Assembly: GCA_903865745.1 (NCBI GenBank) | Contig: CAIPKV010000062.1 | Span: 1 to 64,000 of the forward strand | DNA length: 64,000 nt | DNA from: an uncultured Verrucomicrobia subdivision 3 bacterium | Lineage (GTDB): Bacteria; Verrucomicrobiota; Verrucomicrobiia; Limisphaerales; UBA11358 | Direction of reading: 5' to 3' | Shown here: positions 25,181 through 33,906 of the stretch, one piece after another | Numbering within the stretch: the stretch's first letter is position 1 | Layout: each line of letters opens with the position of its first letter | Made by a program: the position numbers and the translations under genes | Notes under the pieces: generated by a model | The model's database searches: none | The model's input: the letters and a program-made list of their open reading frames with translations, nothing else | Told to the model about the DNA's origin: nothing

Positions 25181-25716
25181 ATGGAGTAGTCGTACAAGTG
25201 CGCGGTGGCCGCCGCCAAGACGGCTTGGTAGCAATCATCCACGGGTTGCACCGCCGTATCGATGTAGTTGCTCGCTTCCTGCGGGCGGGGCGGGTCAAAA
25301 GGATATTCAATCAACTGCTTGATCTGGCCGGCTTGCGCCCGATGATAGATACCTTTGGGGTCGCGCTCGATGCACACGGCCAGCGGCGCGTGGATGTAAA
25401 ACCAGACGAGCTTGCTCCCCAGCGTCTTGCTGACGAGGTCGCGCTGACTATGTTCGGGGGCCATCGTGGAGACGACGACGTTCAGCCCCTGCTCGGTGAG
25501 GAGCCGCGCCATTTCGGCGATGCGGCGGTGATTCTCCAATCTGGCCTCGGAGCTGTAGCCGAGGTCCGAGCAAAGCGACGCGCGCATGGTATCCCCGTCC
25601 AGGTAAACCACCGGTAGGCCGCGGTCGGCCAGACCATTGCGGAGGCGGACCGCCAGCGTGGTTTTGCCGGCACCGGAGCGGCCAAAGAGCCAGAAGATTT
25701 TGGTCAGGGCATGCAT
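25177..25716 (-). CDS. cysC: Adenylyl-sulfate kinase (APS kinase)
   Basis: A 179-residue APS kinase, which phosphorylates adenosine 5'-phosphosulfate to PAPS. The P-loop is GRSGAGKTT (12-20), followed by VVYLDGDTMRASLCSDLGYS (APS-binding), RLENHRRIAEMARLL and the lid region DPKGIYHRAQAGQIKQL. It is not fused to a sulfurylase. Its stop overlaps that of nadE in a shared TTAA. Across the 21-bp repeat array lies a gene with a PAPS-dependent sulfotransferase domain, so this kinase probably supplies PAPS for sulfation of a polysaccharide rather than for cysteine synthesis; no cysDN or cysH is in the window. Confidence 0.93.
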   Translation of the reverse strand: MHALTKIFWLFGRSGAGKTTLAVRLRNGLADRGLPVVYLDGDTMRASLCSDLGYSSEARLENHRRIAEMARLLTEQGLNVVVSTMAPEHSQRDLVSKTLGSKLVWFYIHAPLAVCIERDPKGIYHRAQAGQIKQLIEYPFDPPRPQEASNYIDTAVQPVDDCYQAVLAAATAHLYDYSI

Positions 25717-25812
25717 TTATTGCGATAAACTCTTAATTCTCAGCGTAAAGACCGAATTACCGAAGCCAAGGTTACTTGAGATAAGTGCAATAATCCATTC
25801 ATCTCTGGCGTC

Positions 25813-26096
25813 AAACCGGCTAAAAGAGCGTCCGGCGTGACTCCGAAGACGCGCGGCGTCGCTCGAACACCGCGCGGCGCGACTCCGAACCTCGGCGGCG
25901 CGGCTCGAAAGGCGTCCGGCGCCGCTCCGAAGGTGCGCGGCGTGACTCGAAAGGTCGCCGGCGTGGCCCCGAAGACGCACGGCGCGGCTCAAAACCTCCC
26001 CGGCGCGGCCCCGAAGTCATCCGGCGCGACTCGAAAGGTGCGCGGCGCTGCTCCGAAGACGCGCGGCGTGACTCCGAACCCGTCCGGCGCTGCGTC
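25813..26096. repeat. 21-bp tandem repeat array, about 13 units, GC-rich
   Basis: Twelve full units of exactly 21 bp run from 25834 to 26085, each beginning GGCG and containing a central CTCCGAA or CTCGAAA. A degenerate unit precedes (25813-25833) and a partial one follows. Divergence among units is moderate (GGCG and GAA nearly fixed). Reading frames on both strands remain open and give 7-residue repeats such as GVTPKTR or SRRAPSE; codon use alone does not decide whether any is real, and I do not call a gene. Confidence 0.92.
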
Positions 26097-26182
26097 GGGG
26101 GCTTGGCGAGTGGGTCGATCTGGCTCACCGGGACCGCCGCTGAGGCGGGGAAGGGTGGATGGAAAACTCCGAAGTCCGTCCT

Positions 26183-26330
26183 CACCCCGGCCCTCTCCTC
26201 CGAGGAGAGGGAGAAACGTTCCCAGCGGCTTGGGAAATACCGCCGCCGGGATTGGCGGGATAACCTACCAAACCCACGGAGGCGTCCGCTGCCGGTTCCT
26301 TCTCCCCGGGGGAGCAGGCTAGGATGAGGG
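26183..26330. repeat. CCCTCTCC hairpin element
   Basis: CCCTCTCCTC at 26191-26200 is followed after one base by its reverse complement GAGGAGAGGG (26202-26211), a 10-bp stem. The flanks CTCACCCCGGC and GAGAAACGTTCCCAGCG are shared, with changes, with the element at 47178-47250. A further CTTCTCC...GGGGGAGCAGG segment lies near 26300. This is a dispersed palindromic repeat of unknown origin. Confidence 0.7.
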
Positions 26331-26485
26331 CGAGCTTCGGGTACAATCTAAATGAATGGGAAGGGCGGCGGAATTGATTCGCCGGGCGGTGGGACGTTGC
26401 CGAGCCGCGCCCTTTTATGCGCGCGGACATTTTTGAGGGTTGCTTTGAACGGCTGGCCTCATAAAATTAGAACGTTGTTTTGCCG

Positions 26486-28696
26486 ATGAATAATCCGAAC
26501 CCAGTTTTTATTGTCGGCGTCTTTCGCTCGGGCACGTCGCTGCTCTGTTCCCTGCTGAATCAGAATCCCCAGATCGCCCTGATGTATGAGTTCGATATCT
26601 GGAACTTTCCGCGGCCGCTCCTGCCGCTCCGGTTCAGCCGTAACTGGGCGGAGCGGATAGAATTTTACAATCAGGCGCTGTCCCGGCATCAGATGGTTTC
26701 GGAACGAGATTTGCGCGGACTGCACCGGATTCGTACGCCGCTGGATTTGTATCGCGCGTTTGGGGAGCGGAAGGGCGCGGCGGTGAGCGGGGAGAAGTCG
26801 CCGTTCTATTGCGACCGGTTGGAGCAGCTCCATAAACAATACCCGAACGCTTTTTTCATCATCGTGTGGCGTCCGCCGGTGGAGATTTTCCGGAGTGTGC
26901 TCAAGGCGGGCAAGACGTCGCGATTTTTTGGCAAGCCGGGGATGTTGAGCCGGATGATTTTCCAGCAGGAGCAGCTCATTCGCCAGACCCGCCGGATCGA
27001 GCACAAGGGGGCGCGGATTTTCCGGGTGGAATATGCCAGCGTGGTGGATGAGACGGAAAAAGTCTGTCGCCAGGTCTGCGATTTTTTGAGTGTGCCGTTC
27101 GACAACCGCATGTTGCATCTGAACAAGGCGGACTTGTCGGCCATTTACAAGGCGCCGCATCACGCCTACCTGCGGCGGGGCATCGTCGAGCGGCAAAAGT
27201 ACGCTGAGGAGCTGGTGCCGCCGGCCATCGTGGAGAAGCTGGAGCGTTACCGGCAGCGCTGGGAGGCGATGCAGGCGGACTGGCTCAAGCCTACGGGCAC
27301 GACGGGGTCAAAACCTGGCGCACTCGAATTGGTTTATCACACCGCTGCGGGAAAGATTTGGACTTGGTATGACTCGCTGGTGCGGGCGGGTTTTGAATTT
27401 TTCCCGCTGCCGTGGCTGCGCGCCTATCGCCTGCTCAAGAGCTGGGTGGTCAACCCGCCCTCGGGCGCGGTGGATGAGAACACCTCGATACTCAAAGACT
27501 GCCAGGAACACTGGCCGACCATCCTGACGGCGACGGGGCTGCTCGGGTTCGTCGCCATGTGCCAGCTCCACGCCAACCCGCACCTGATGTTCGTGCTGTT
27601 TTATTCGATTCCCTGCGCGCTGCTGGCCCTGGTGGTGAACGTGCGCTGGGCGACGTTGTTCGTGCTGCTAGGCTCGTTCCTCATGCCGATGATCCAATAC
27701 GACGGAGATAGCGATTACCGTTCCACCGTCGTGATTGTCTGGAACTTCATCAGCCGCTTCATCTTGATGGAAGCCGTGGTGCTGACGCTGGGCCGCATCC
27801 GTCAGGAGTTTCGCGCCTTGGAGAATCAGGGGCAAGCCGTGGAAGTCTCGAAGCCGCACCTGACCTTTTCCATCATCACGCCGAGCTTCCGGAATTCCGC
27901 CTGGCTCAAGTTGTGCATCGCCTCGGTGGCCAACCAGCACGGCGTCGAGCTGGAACACATCGTCCAGGATTCCTGTTCGGATGACGGCACGCAGGACTGG
28001 CTGCCCCGCGACCCGCGCGTCAAAGCCTTTATCGAAAAGGATGCGGGTATGTACGACGCGGTCAACCGCGGTTACCGCCGCGCCAACGGCGATATCCTGG
28101 CGTATCTCAACTGCGACGAACAATACCTGCCCGGCGCGCTCGCCGCCGTGGAGAAGTTCTTCCTGGCGAATCCCGAGGTGGAAGTGCTGCTCGCCGGCAG
28201 CATCGTGACGGATGGCGATGGTAATTATGTCTGCCACCGGCACGGCATGGTGCCCAATCCGCACCATATCTGGTATCGCTTTCCCGCGTTGACGAGCTCC
28301 ATTTTCATACGGCGGAGCGTCATTGAAAAACGCGGCATCTTCTTCGACACCCAGTGGCGCGACCTGGGGGATTTCCACTGGATGCTGGAGCTGCTGCGCC
28401 AGCGCGTGCCGATGGCGGACGACCCGATGTTCACGTCGGCCTTCGCCGACACCGGCGATAACATGAACCTGAAGCCGAACGCCGTCCGCGAAAAGGCGGC
28501 GACTGACAAGATGATTCCTGCGCGCGTGCGGCTGGGCAAGCCGTTGTGGATTTTGAACCACCGGCTACGGCGAATCTTGCACGGACATTTCTCGCTGGAG
28601 AAAACCAGCTATGCCATCTACACCAAGACCAGCCCGGACCAGCGCGTGACCATTGATGTGCCACATCCCACGGCCATCTGGTGGAGCCGGCTGTAA
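26486..28696 (+). CDS. Sulfotransferase - membrane domain - GT2 glycosyltransferase fusion
   Basis: A 736-residue three-part protein. Residues about 5-270 form a sulfotransferase domain: the PAPS 5'-phosphosulfate loop FIVGVFRSGTSLL (8-20) and the 3'-phosphate-binding segment IIVWRPPVEIFRSVLKAGK (about 125-143). Residues about 345-430 hold three or four membrane helices. Residues about 455-690 form a GT2 domain with FSIITPSFRN, QDSCSDDGTQDW and the DxD-like YLNCDEQYLPG. The ATG at 26486 is used; a TTG 6 bases earlier is possible. The APS kinase gene lies upstream, divergent. The combination suggests coupled transfer of a sugar and sulfation of a polysaccharide at the inner membrane; both activities are inferred. 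Confidence 0.85.
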   Translation: MNNPNPVFIVGVFRSGTSLLCSLLNQNPQIALMYEFDIWNFPRPLLPLRFSRNWAERIEFYNQALSRHQMVSERDLRGLHRIRTPLDLYRAFGERKGAAVSGEKSPFYCDRLEQLHKQYPNAFFIIVWRPPVEIFRSVLKAGKTSRFFGKPGMLSRMIFQQEQLIRQTRRIEHKGARIFRVEYASVVDETEKVCRQVCDFLSVPFDNRMLHLNKADLSAIYKAPHHAYLRRGIVERQKYAEELVPPAIVEKLERYRQRWEAMQADWLKPTGTTGSKPGALELVYHTAAGKIWTWYDSLVRAGFEFFPLPWLRAYRLLKSWVVNPPSGAVDENTSILKDCQEHWPTILTATGLLGFVAMCQLHANPHLMFVLFYSIPCALLALVVNVRWATLFVLLGSFLMPMIQYDGDSDYRSTVVIVWNFISRFILMEAVVLTLGRIRQEFRALENQGQAVEVSKPHLTFSIITPSFRNSAWLKLCIASVANQHGVELEHIVQDSCSDDGTQDWLPRDPRVKAFIEKDAGMYDAVNRGYRRANGDILAYLNCDEQYLPGALAAVEKFFLANPEVEVLLAGSIVTDGDGNYVCHRHGMVPNPHHIWYRFPALTSSIFIRRSVIEKRGIFFDTQWRDLGDFHWMLELLRQRVPMADDPMFTSAFADTGDNMNLKPNAVREKAATDKMIPARVRLGKPLWILNHRLRRILHGHFSLEKTSYAIYTKTSPDQRVTIDVPHPTAIWWSRL

Positions 28697-28714
28697 GCGA
28701 GTGGCGCCGGCGGT

Positions 28715-30412
28715 TCAGGGTTTCGGGGAATCTGCTTTTAGAATGACGATTTTCCCGGCATAGGGCGGAAGCCAGTGATAATAATCATATTCTTTTATAG
28801 GCGTGTAACCGGGCATATTTCCGAAACCAATCCGATACGTATCATTCTGCACCCACCAGGGGCTCTTGGGCGGACTGGGCCGGTAGTGCGGGTCATATAG
28901 ATACATCCCATTAAATTCAAAGCCGCCGTCAATCTCCTTGGGCTGAATCTTCAAGTTGTCCGTCAGATAATGCAACGCCTCCCAACGGCTGCGGTTCCAG
29001 GTCAAAACATCCCGGGTGCCGCAAATTGCATACAAGCCATAACCCAGCAGGAGAGCCACCACAGCAAGGCGCAATAACCTGGGAGCAGTTCGAAGGTGGT
29101 TAGGGAATATCGCCACCAAGCCGGCCGCCAGGAGCGGGATGGGAGAGATTAAATAGCGGTCATAAAAATAGCTCAGGAGAAATGGGGGCAGATAAATCAG
29201 GGCCGTGAGCAAAAGAAATACACCGGCCGCCTCGGTGCTGTCCAGCCCAGCCGACCATGCTTTCGGAATCAGCCGGCTGGCACCTAGGCCAATGGCGGCC
29301 AGCAACAAGATGGCGCCCACCATGCTGAAGCCGGTTACCACGAGCCAGAAACTGGTCGGCAGCGGGATTTTATGCAGGTGCAACACGCCGGTGTCATGCA
29401 AACAGTCCGCACTGAACACCTCCCGGCTGATGACGTTGACCCCATTGGGCATGAGCAGAAAATGCAGGCCTTGCATCCGGGCATTGAAAAACGCGGCGAG
29501 GGCCAGAATTACCGTTGTAAAGACCAGCCAGCGGACAGTCTGGTCCCGCTGAAATTTCCACCAGCCCCAAGTAATTCCCAGCAGGACCGGCAACAAAAAC
29601 CAGCCCAGATAAAGCGCCATGATGTACAAATTCTTAGTGACGGCAAAGACGGTCCACAAATGCCGCAGGGCATTGTGGAGCTCGTCATTTTTCATGAAAT
29701 AAAGCGCCGGAAGCCGGCCCGTGGCCGCAAGCCAACGTTGAAAAACAATCAGGACCACCGCGCAGAGCGCCAAGGGCAGGGCGGCCCGCACAAGGTTCCG
29801 CAGCGATAGCCCGTTTTTCAGAACCAACCCGATGGCAAAAGCCAGGGGAATACAAAGAGCGGTCTGCCGGGTAAGCGTGGCGGCCACGGCGCAAAAGGTG
29901 CCGGCGACGAGCGCCTGATTGGAACCGGTGCGCAAGTGACGGACCCAGCAAAGTGCGGTGACCAGGGTAATGGCCGTATAAGTCACGTCCGTCATGAACG
30001 TAAACGACAGGAGATTATAGATGGGAGAAAACGCCAAGGTAAGGGCCGCCACAATTCCTAACCACCTCGGCTGGCGCAGCTCGCGCAACAGGAAATAGGT
30101 CGACAGAATGCCCAGCAAAGCCATAGCCAGCGTGGACAGCCGGAGGGCGTTGTAGGAAAACCCCGCCGGCAGGCAAAAAAGAGAGCCCCACAGCGTTTGG
30201 GTAATCAGCGTCATGCTCGTCCAGCCGGTCGGGTGAAAGTCACCGGTGGCCAGCAGGTGCTGGACGGCCTGGGCAAAAGACCAGTCATCACCAATGGGGA
30301 AATTTCCGAACGGATTGATCACCGCCACGCAGAGGCCGCAAATCAGCGCGATGCCTAAGGCATCCCGCGCCGCCGTCGGCAAAGGAATATGAGGTTCGGT
30401 TGGTGATTCCAT
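28715..30412 (-). CDS. GT39/ArnT-like membrane glycosyltransferase
   Basis: A 565-residue protein with about eleven hydrophobic segments between residues 14 and 470 and a short soluble C-terminus. The first periplasmic loop carries NFPIGDDWSFAQAVQHL, the acidic DD pair expected for catalytic metal or donor binding in GT-C enzymes of the PMT/ArnT type; NLLSFTFMTDVTYTAITLV is also typical. Such enzymes use polyprenyl-phosphate sugars on the periplasmic side. It is transcribed towards the sulfotransferase-GT2 gene, 18 bases separating the stops. Donor and acceptor are unknown. Confidence 0.82.
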   Translation of the reverse strand: MESPTEPHIPLPTAARDALGIALICGLCVAVINPFGNFPIGDDWSFAQAVQHLLATGDFHPTGWTSMTLITQTLWGSLFCLPAGFSYNALRLSTLAMALLGILSTYFLLRELRQPRWLGIVAALTLAFSPIYNLLSFTFMTDVTYTAITLVTALCWVRHLRTGSNQALVAGTFCAVAATLTRQTALCIPLAFAIGLVLKNGLSLRNLVRAALPLALCAVVLIVFQRWLAATGRLPALYFMKNDELHNALRHLWTVFAVTKNLYIMALYLGWFLLPVLLGITWGWWKFQRDQTVRWLVFTTVILALAAFFNARMQGLHFLLMPNGVNVISREVFSADCLHDTGVLHLHKIPLPTSFWLVVTGFSMVGAILLLAAIGLGASRLIPKAWSAGLDSTEAAGVFLLLTALIYLPPFLLSYFYDRYLISPIPLLAAGLVAIFPNHLRTAPRLLRLAVVALLLGYGLYAICGTRDVLTWNRSRWEALHYLTDNLKIQPKEIDGGFEFNGMYLYDPHYRPSPPKSPWWVQNDTYRIGFGNMPGYTPIKEYDYYHWLPPYAGKIVILKADSPKP

Positions 30413-30650
30413 CGAGATTTTAAAAAATCATTTTGCCCTGAACGAACTGCCCGGGCGGACGGCGAGCCAGCTGGGCTGATTTCTCTTGGGCCGTATTTCG
30501 ATAATGCTGTTGCAACGTTTCGCTTCCGTCAAGAAACGTTGGGCGGACTGAATCAGTCAATGTCGCAAACCCAAAAGCCCTCCCATAAATTTGACGGTTG
30601 ACTGCGCGCCAACGAACCCTAGTTTGTGCGCAGCCAATGCCGACCCGGTG

Positions 30651-31916
30651 ATGAAAATCCTGCTCTCCACCTACTCCTGCTTTCCGTGCCAAACCTCGGA
30701 GCCGGGCAACGCCTGGCGGACCATCAACGAGGCGCTGCGCGAACACGAGGTCTGGGCCATCATCGCCGATGCGCACCAATATCGCGAACTCACCGAGCCG
30801 GTGCTCGCCCGGAATCCGCTGCCGAATTTTCACCCGATATTTTTCAAGCTCCCGCCCACGCTTCAATGGATGAGCCGGCACAAGGGCACCAGCGCAATTT
30901 ATTACCATCTCTGGCAGGAAAACTTGCGCGGTCTCGTCCGTGACCTGCACGCGAAAGTAAAATTTGATTTGGTTCACCACGTCACCTATGGCCGCTACTG
31001 GTCACCCAGCGGATTGCGAGAATTGAATCTGCCGTTTATCTGGGGCCCAGTCGGCGCGGCGGAAACACCTCCGCGCGAATTTGTTTCCGAACTGTCCTTC
31101 AAGTATCGGCTCATCGAAGCTGCGCGCGATGGGGCGAGACATTTTTGCGAACAAACTTCCGCCCTGCGCGAGACCGCCCGCGCGGCCACTATCGCCATTG
31201 GCGTTACTCGCGAAAGTTGCGCTGCGCTCACCCGCCTTGGGGCACGCCGCGTGGAGCAACTGCCACAGATCGCCTTGACGGACGCCGACCTGGCGCAATT
31301 CGCCGCGCTGCCTGATCCGCCGCCGGGGCCGCTGCGCGCCATCTGCATCGGGCGGCACGTCCATTGGAAGGGGTTTTATCTCGCCATCCGCGCATTTGCT
31401 CAGTTCGCCAGCAAAAATACGGACGCCGAACTGTGGATTGTCAACGACGGCCCGTTCCGCAGCGAACTGGAAAAAACCGCTGCACAAACCGGCGTAGGCG
31501 CGCGGGTGAAATTTTTTGGTACGCTGCCGAAATATGCTGACGTGCTGGAAAAGCTCGGCCAGTCGCACGTCCTGCTGCATCCGGCGCTGCACGAGGCATT
31601 CGGCAATGTCTGTGCCGAGGCGATGGCGGCCGGCCGACCGGTCGCGTGTCTGGACATCGGCGGGCCGGCGGCGCAAATCACGCCGGAAACCGGCTTCGCC
31701 GCACCGACAACCAATCCTAAGGAAGCCGTCACTGCACTCGCCGGTTTTCTGGAAAAAATTGAGGCTGACCGCGCGCTGCTTGCCACGATGTCGGCGGCGG
31801 CGCGGGCGCAGGCACAGAAACATTTCGCCATGCGCGCGATCAACGAGCAGATGCGACAGTTTTATGCGGCAGCGGTGGCGGAGCATGGGGAAAAAGCTGA
31901 CATTTCAAAAAGCTGA
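30651..31916 (+). CDS. GT4-family glycosyltransferase
   Basis: A 421-residue GT-B transferase. Rossmann strand MKILLSTYSCFPCQTSEPG at the N-terminus, GPVGAAETPP in the acceptor half, AICIGRHVHWKGFYLAIRAF and the E-x7-E motif EAFGNVCAEAMAAGRP in the donor half. The ATG at 30651 is preferred over an in-frame upstream start because homology begins there. Its last codons (KADISKS and the stop) are made of an octamer repeat (31895-31926) that continues into the tail of the convergent gene. The sugar is unknown. Confidence 0.88.
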   Translation: MKILLSTYSCFPCQTSEPGNAWRTINEALREHEVWAIIADAHQYRELTEPVLARNPLPNFHPIFFKLPPTLQWMSRHKGTSAIYYHLWQENLRGLVRDLHAKVKFDLVHHVTYGRYWSPSGLRELNLPFIWGPVGAAETPPREFVSELSFKYRLIEAARDGARHFCEQTSALRETARAATIAIGVTRESCAALTRLGARRVEQLPQIALTDADLAQFAALPDPPPGPLRAICIGRHVHWKGFYLAIRAFAQFASKNTDAELWIVNDGPFRSELEKTAAQTGVGARVKFFGTLPKYADVLEKLGQSHVLLHPALHEAFGNVCAEAMAAGRPVACLDIGGPAAQITPETGFAAPTTNPKEAVTALAGFLEKIEADRALLATMSAAARAQAQKHFAMRAINEQMRQFYAAAVAEHGEKADISKS

Positions 31917-31934
31917 AAATCTAACATTTTAAAG
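31895..31934. repeat. Octamer array across two converging gene ends
   Basis: Four to five octamers related to AGCTGAAA run from 31895 to 31934. They provide the last codons and stop of the GT4 gene and the last codons and stop of the minus-strand gene that begins at 32496. Similar AGCTGAAA arrays occur at 44377, 44524 and 45776. Confidence 0.7.
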
Positions 31935-32496
31935 CCACAAGGTCAGCGGCGGCGACAGACTTATCGCCGTACATTCTTTCCAGCGCCTCCTCGACGGACG
32001 GGCCGGTCCAATAGCCCGGACGATCCTCGGGCCGGGGACGGCGGCGGGGTTCATCACCAAAGGGCAGGCCGATGGCGAGGCACTTCAACTTAAAGGCCAT
32101 CTCCGTGAGGCGGCAAATTTGCGGCAGGGACATTTGATGACGGCGCGGGTTGGTCGCCCGTTTCAGCCACTCTTTCGAGGCCTGAATCACCGCCTGCGCG
32201 AGCTGAAATTCCTGGAGCCGGAAATTTTCAAGATCCGACTTGGAGGTGGTGATGGCGCGCTGAATCACGTCATCCAAGGCGGACTGCGTGGCATCCGCGA
32301 GGCGGGTTTCGAAAGCAGCGACGCGCCCGGGCCAGTTGAATTTTGCCGAGAGGCGGCGGATGGCACCTAGCGGCCGACCGGTCGCTTCGGCGGTGGTGCG
32401 GTGGGAGCGCCGCCCCTTGAGCCGCAGATAAGCGGCGAAAGCGATAAAGTCGGCGGGCGATTCGCCGGGTTGGAGCTGCCAGAGACGAGGAGGCAT
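31921..32496 (-). CDS. Hypothetical DNA-binding-like protein
   Basis: A 191-residue basic protein with no signal peptide or membrane segment. RSHRTTAEATGRPLGAIRRL (about 30-49) looks like a helix-turn-helix followed by KFNWPGRVAAFETRL, an arrangement seen in phage terminase small subunits and related proteins. The C-terminus (GPSVEEALERMYGD) is not recognisable. It follows two further minus-strand small genes of similar style. A heptamer array starts 4 bases upstream of its ATG. A mobile or phage-derived origin is an inference only. Confidence 0.6.
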   Translation of the reverse strand: MPPRLWQLQPGESPADFIAFAAYLRLKGRRSHRTTAEATGRPLGAIRRLSAKFNWPGRVAAFETRLADATQSALDDVIQRAITTSKSDLENFRLQEFQLAQAVIQASKEWLKRATNPRRHQMSLPQICRLTEMAFKLKCLAIGLPFGDEPRRRPRPEDRPGYWTGPSVEEALERMYGDKSVAAADLVALKC

Positions 32497-32500
32497 GAGA

Positions 32501-32528
32501 AGTGTTGAGTGTTGAGTTTTAAGTTATG
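32501..32528. repeat. Four-unit heptamer array
   Basis: Four tandem heptamers of consensus AGTGTTG/AGTTTTA run for 28 bases directly upstream of the gene starting at 32496. No inverted partner is seen within 100 bases. Confidence 0.75.
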
Positions 32529-32593
32529 AATGGTGGAGGAGGGCGGGCAGCTTCTAGAATTTGACCGTTATTTGACCGTGGAAGGGCATTTTT

Positions 32594-32953
32594 TCAGGGG
32601 GTCAAGTTCAGACACGAATTACCCGAATTGGCAGGAACCGCCATGGATTCGCTCGCGGGCGGAGTGACGGGAACCGCCGGAGCGGGATGATAGGCCTGAC
32701 GGATGGCGGCCGCCCATTCAGGTGAAACGGTGACGGGCGGTTTATCACCCCGCCGCCGGGCGGGCGGCGGAAACCAGTCCGGATGCGTTTGATGGAAACG
32801 AATCAGGATGGTCAACGCCGCCGCGAGTTCCGAGAACGGGTTGGGCCGGGGCTGTGCGCGCGGCCCCCGCTGGAAACGCGAACGATCGCCCTCCCGCCAG
32901 TTCCGGCGGATGGCCCTATGGCTGCCAGATTTGGATGCGGTCGGCATATTCAT
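32594..32953 (-). CDS. Hypothetical protein
   Basis: A 119-residue arginine- and proline-rich protein without recognised domain; FSELAAALTILIRFHQTHPDWFPPPARRR is followed by PPVTVSPEWAAAIRQAYHPA. It overlaps the end of the upstream HTH gene by about 38 bases if the ATG at 32953 is used; another ATG lies 6 bases further in. It is the middle gene of three minus-strand small genes. The evidence for coding is the continuous frame and a sensible position only. Confidence 0.4.
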   Translation of the reverse strand: MNMPTASKSGSHRAIRRNWREGDRSRFQRGPRAQPRPNPFSELAAALTILIRFHQTHPDWFPPPARRRGDKPPVTVSPEWAAAIRQAYHPAPAVPVTPPASESMAVPANSGNSCLNLTP

Positions 32954-33326
32954 CCTCGGGAAGGCGATCCACGGCGCTGACAAACTGCATCGGGCCGGCC
33001 TCCTTTTGTAATTGGCGCTGCAGGCTGGCCACATGGGTCAGGAGACGCCCAGTGGACAGGGTCGCGAGGTCGCGCCGGGCCAGCTCGGCCTCGGCGGCGC
33101 GAAGCTGGTCGCCCAGCAGTTGCATGCGCGCTTCGCCGGAAGCGAGTTGGGTGTGCAGCCGGTTCTCCCGCTCAATCGCGGAGAGATTGGCAATGGTGTG
33201 GTGATGTTTATGGCTCCACGCAATGAGCGTGGTCTTGGTGACGTTGAGTTCAGCGGCGATACGGGTGTACACCCAGCCTTGAACGCGTAGATCAATAAAA
33301 CGCTGAACGGTTTTCTCATCGTGCAT
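32916..33326 (-). CDS. Helix-turn-helix protein, hypothetical
   Basis: A 136-residue protein with an N-terminal helix-turn-helix (about residues 7-34, RFIDLRVQGWVYTRIAAELNV then TKTTLIAWSHK), as in transposase- or terminase-associated small DNA-binding proteins. A coiled-coil-like region follows (about 50-115, rich in Leu, Glu, Arg). It is first of three minus-strand small genes flanked by glycosyltransferase and acyltransferase genes, and looks foreign to the polysaccharide theme. No transposase catalytic domain is present. Confidence 0.6.
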   Translation of the reverse strand: MHDEKTVQRFIDLRVQGWVYTRIAAELNVTKTTLIAWSHKHHHTIANLSAIERENRLHTQLASGEARMQLLGDQLRAAEAELARRDLATLSTGRLLTHVASLQRQLQKEAGPMQFVSAVDRLPEDEYADRIQIWQP

Positions 33327-33906
33327 AGGGTCCTTTCTGACCGGAAGCGATTAGGCAAACCGGTCGAGTCGGCCTTTTTTGGCAGGCAGACGGTTGATGG
33401 TTACGGTTAAAATCCGGGCACACCCAAGGCGTGCCAGACTCACACCCCATCCCGCCGGGAAAGGCCCAAACGAGCGTTTGGAAGCAGCGACATCCTCTAA
33501 TCCAGCAGCGCCGCCACTGGACCCTGCGAACACCGCCCGCAGGAACAAAAATGTTTTTGCCGGTCAACTAACACCGCGCGGCGATGCAGTCGACAAGGGA
33601 ACCCTAACAGAGTTTGCAAGCGCGTCAACAACCATAAAAAAGTTAAATGGGAACGGGCACCAGAAAAGACTGTCCGCAGATTTCACCGATTAACGCAGAT
33701 TTTTTATTTTTAAACTACGGATAAAACCAAGGCAAAGTTTGGGAAAGGGCTAAGGCTGATCCAACCGCGAAATACACGAAATACGCGAACGGGTCCGGTC
33801 TTCAGGATCAACCGAATTACCTGAGAGGATACACTGGACAAGACTGCCTGCAGATTTCACAGATTGACGCAGAAGTTTTTTTAACTGCGGAACGGCCCTT
33901 CACGTT
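33327..33906. other. Intergenic stretch with nonamer repeats
   Basis: About 580 bases without a supported gene. Three short arrays of three degenerate 9-bp units occur at 33675-33701 and 33849-33875 (both related to ACGCAGATT) and at 33765-33791 (related to ACACGAAAT). A three-unit heptamer array (33899-33919, TTTACGA-like) runs into the stop codon of the acyltransferase gene. A 104-codon plus-strand frame (33379-33693) has no recognisable feature. Confidence 0.6.

Larger units (their letters stand above)
25717..26485. other. Intergenic region dominated by repeats
   Basis: About 770 bases between divergent cysC and the sulfotransferase-GT2 fusion. The left third holds a GC-rich 21-bp tandem array (25834-26096). 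A hairpin element of the CCCTCTCC family lies at 26183-26330. No gene is supported; frames through the array are open only because of its period. Promoters for both divergent genes should lie here but none is obvious. Confidence 0.6.

Noticed and set aside
23471-25234. A 587-codon minus-strand open frame opposite nadE
   Set aside because: It lies wholly antisense to a well-supported NadE, has no recognisable domain, and is explained by GC-rich codon usage of the real gene.
25820-26322. Frames on both strands through the GC-rich 21-bp array
   Set aside because: Three or more frames are open at once, as expected from a stop-free 21-bp unit; no start or ribosome site favours one.
30413-30650. 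A possible gene fragment ending RRPPGQFVQGKMIF on the minus strand
   Set aside because: The frame continues only by running antisense through the start of the GT4 gene; I could not connect it to a family and treat the gap as noncoding.
33379-33693. A 104-codon plus-strand frame between the HTH gene and the acyltransferase gene
   Set aside because: Composition is unlike a protein with a fold, it runs into a nonamer repeat, and no ribosome site is visible.
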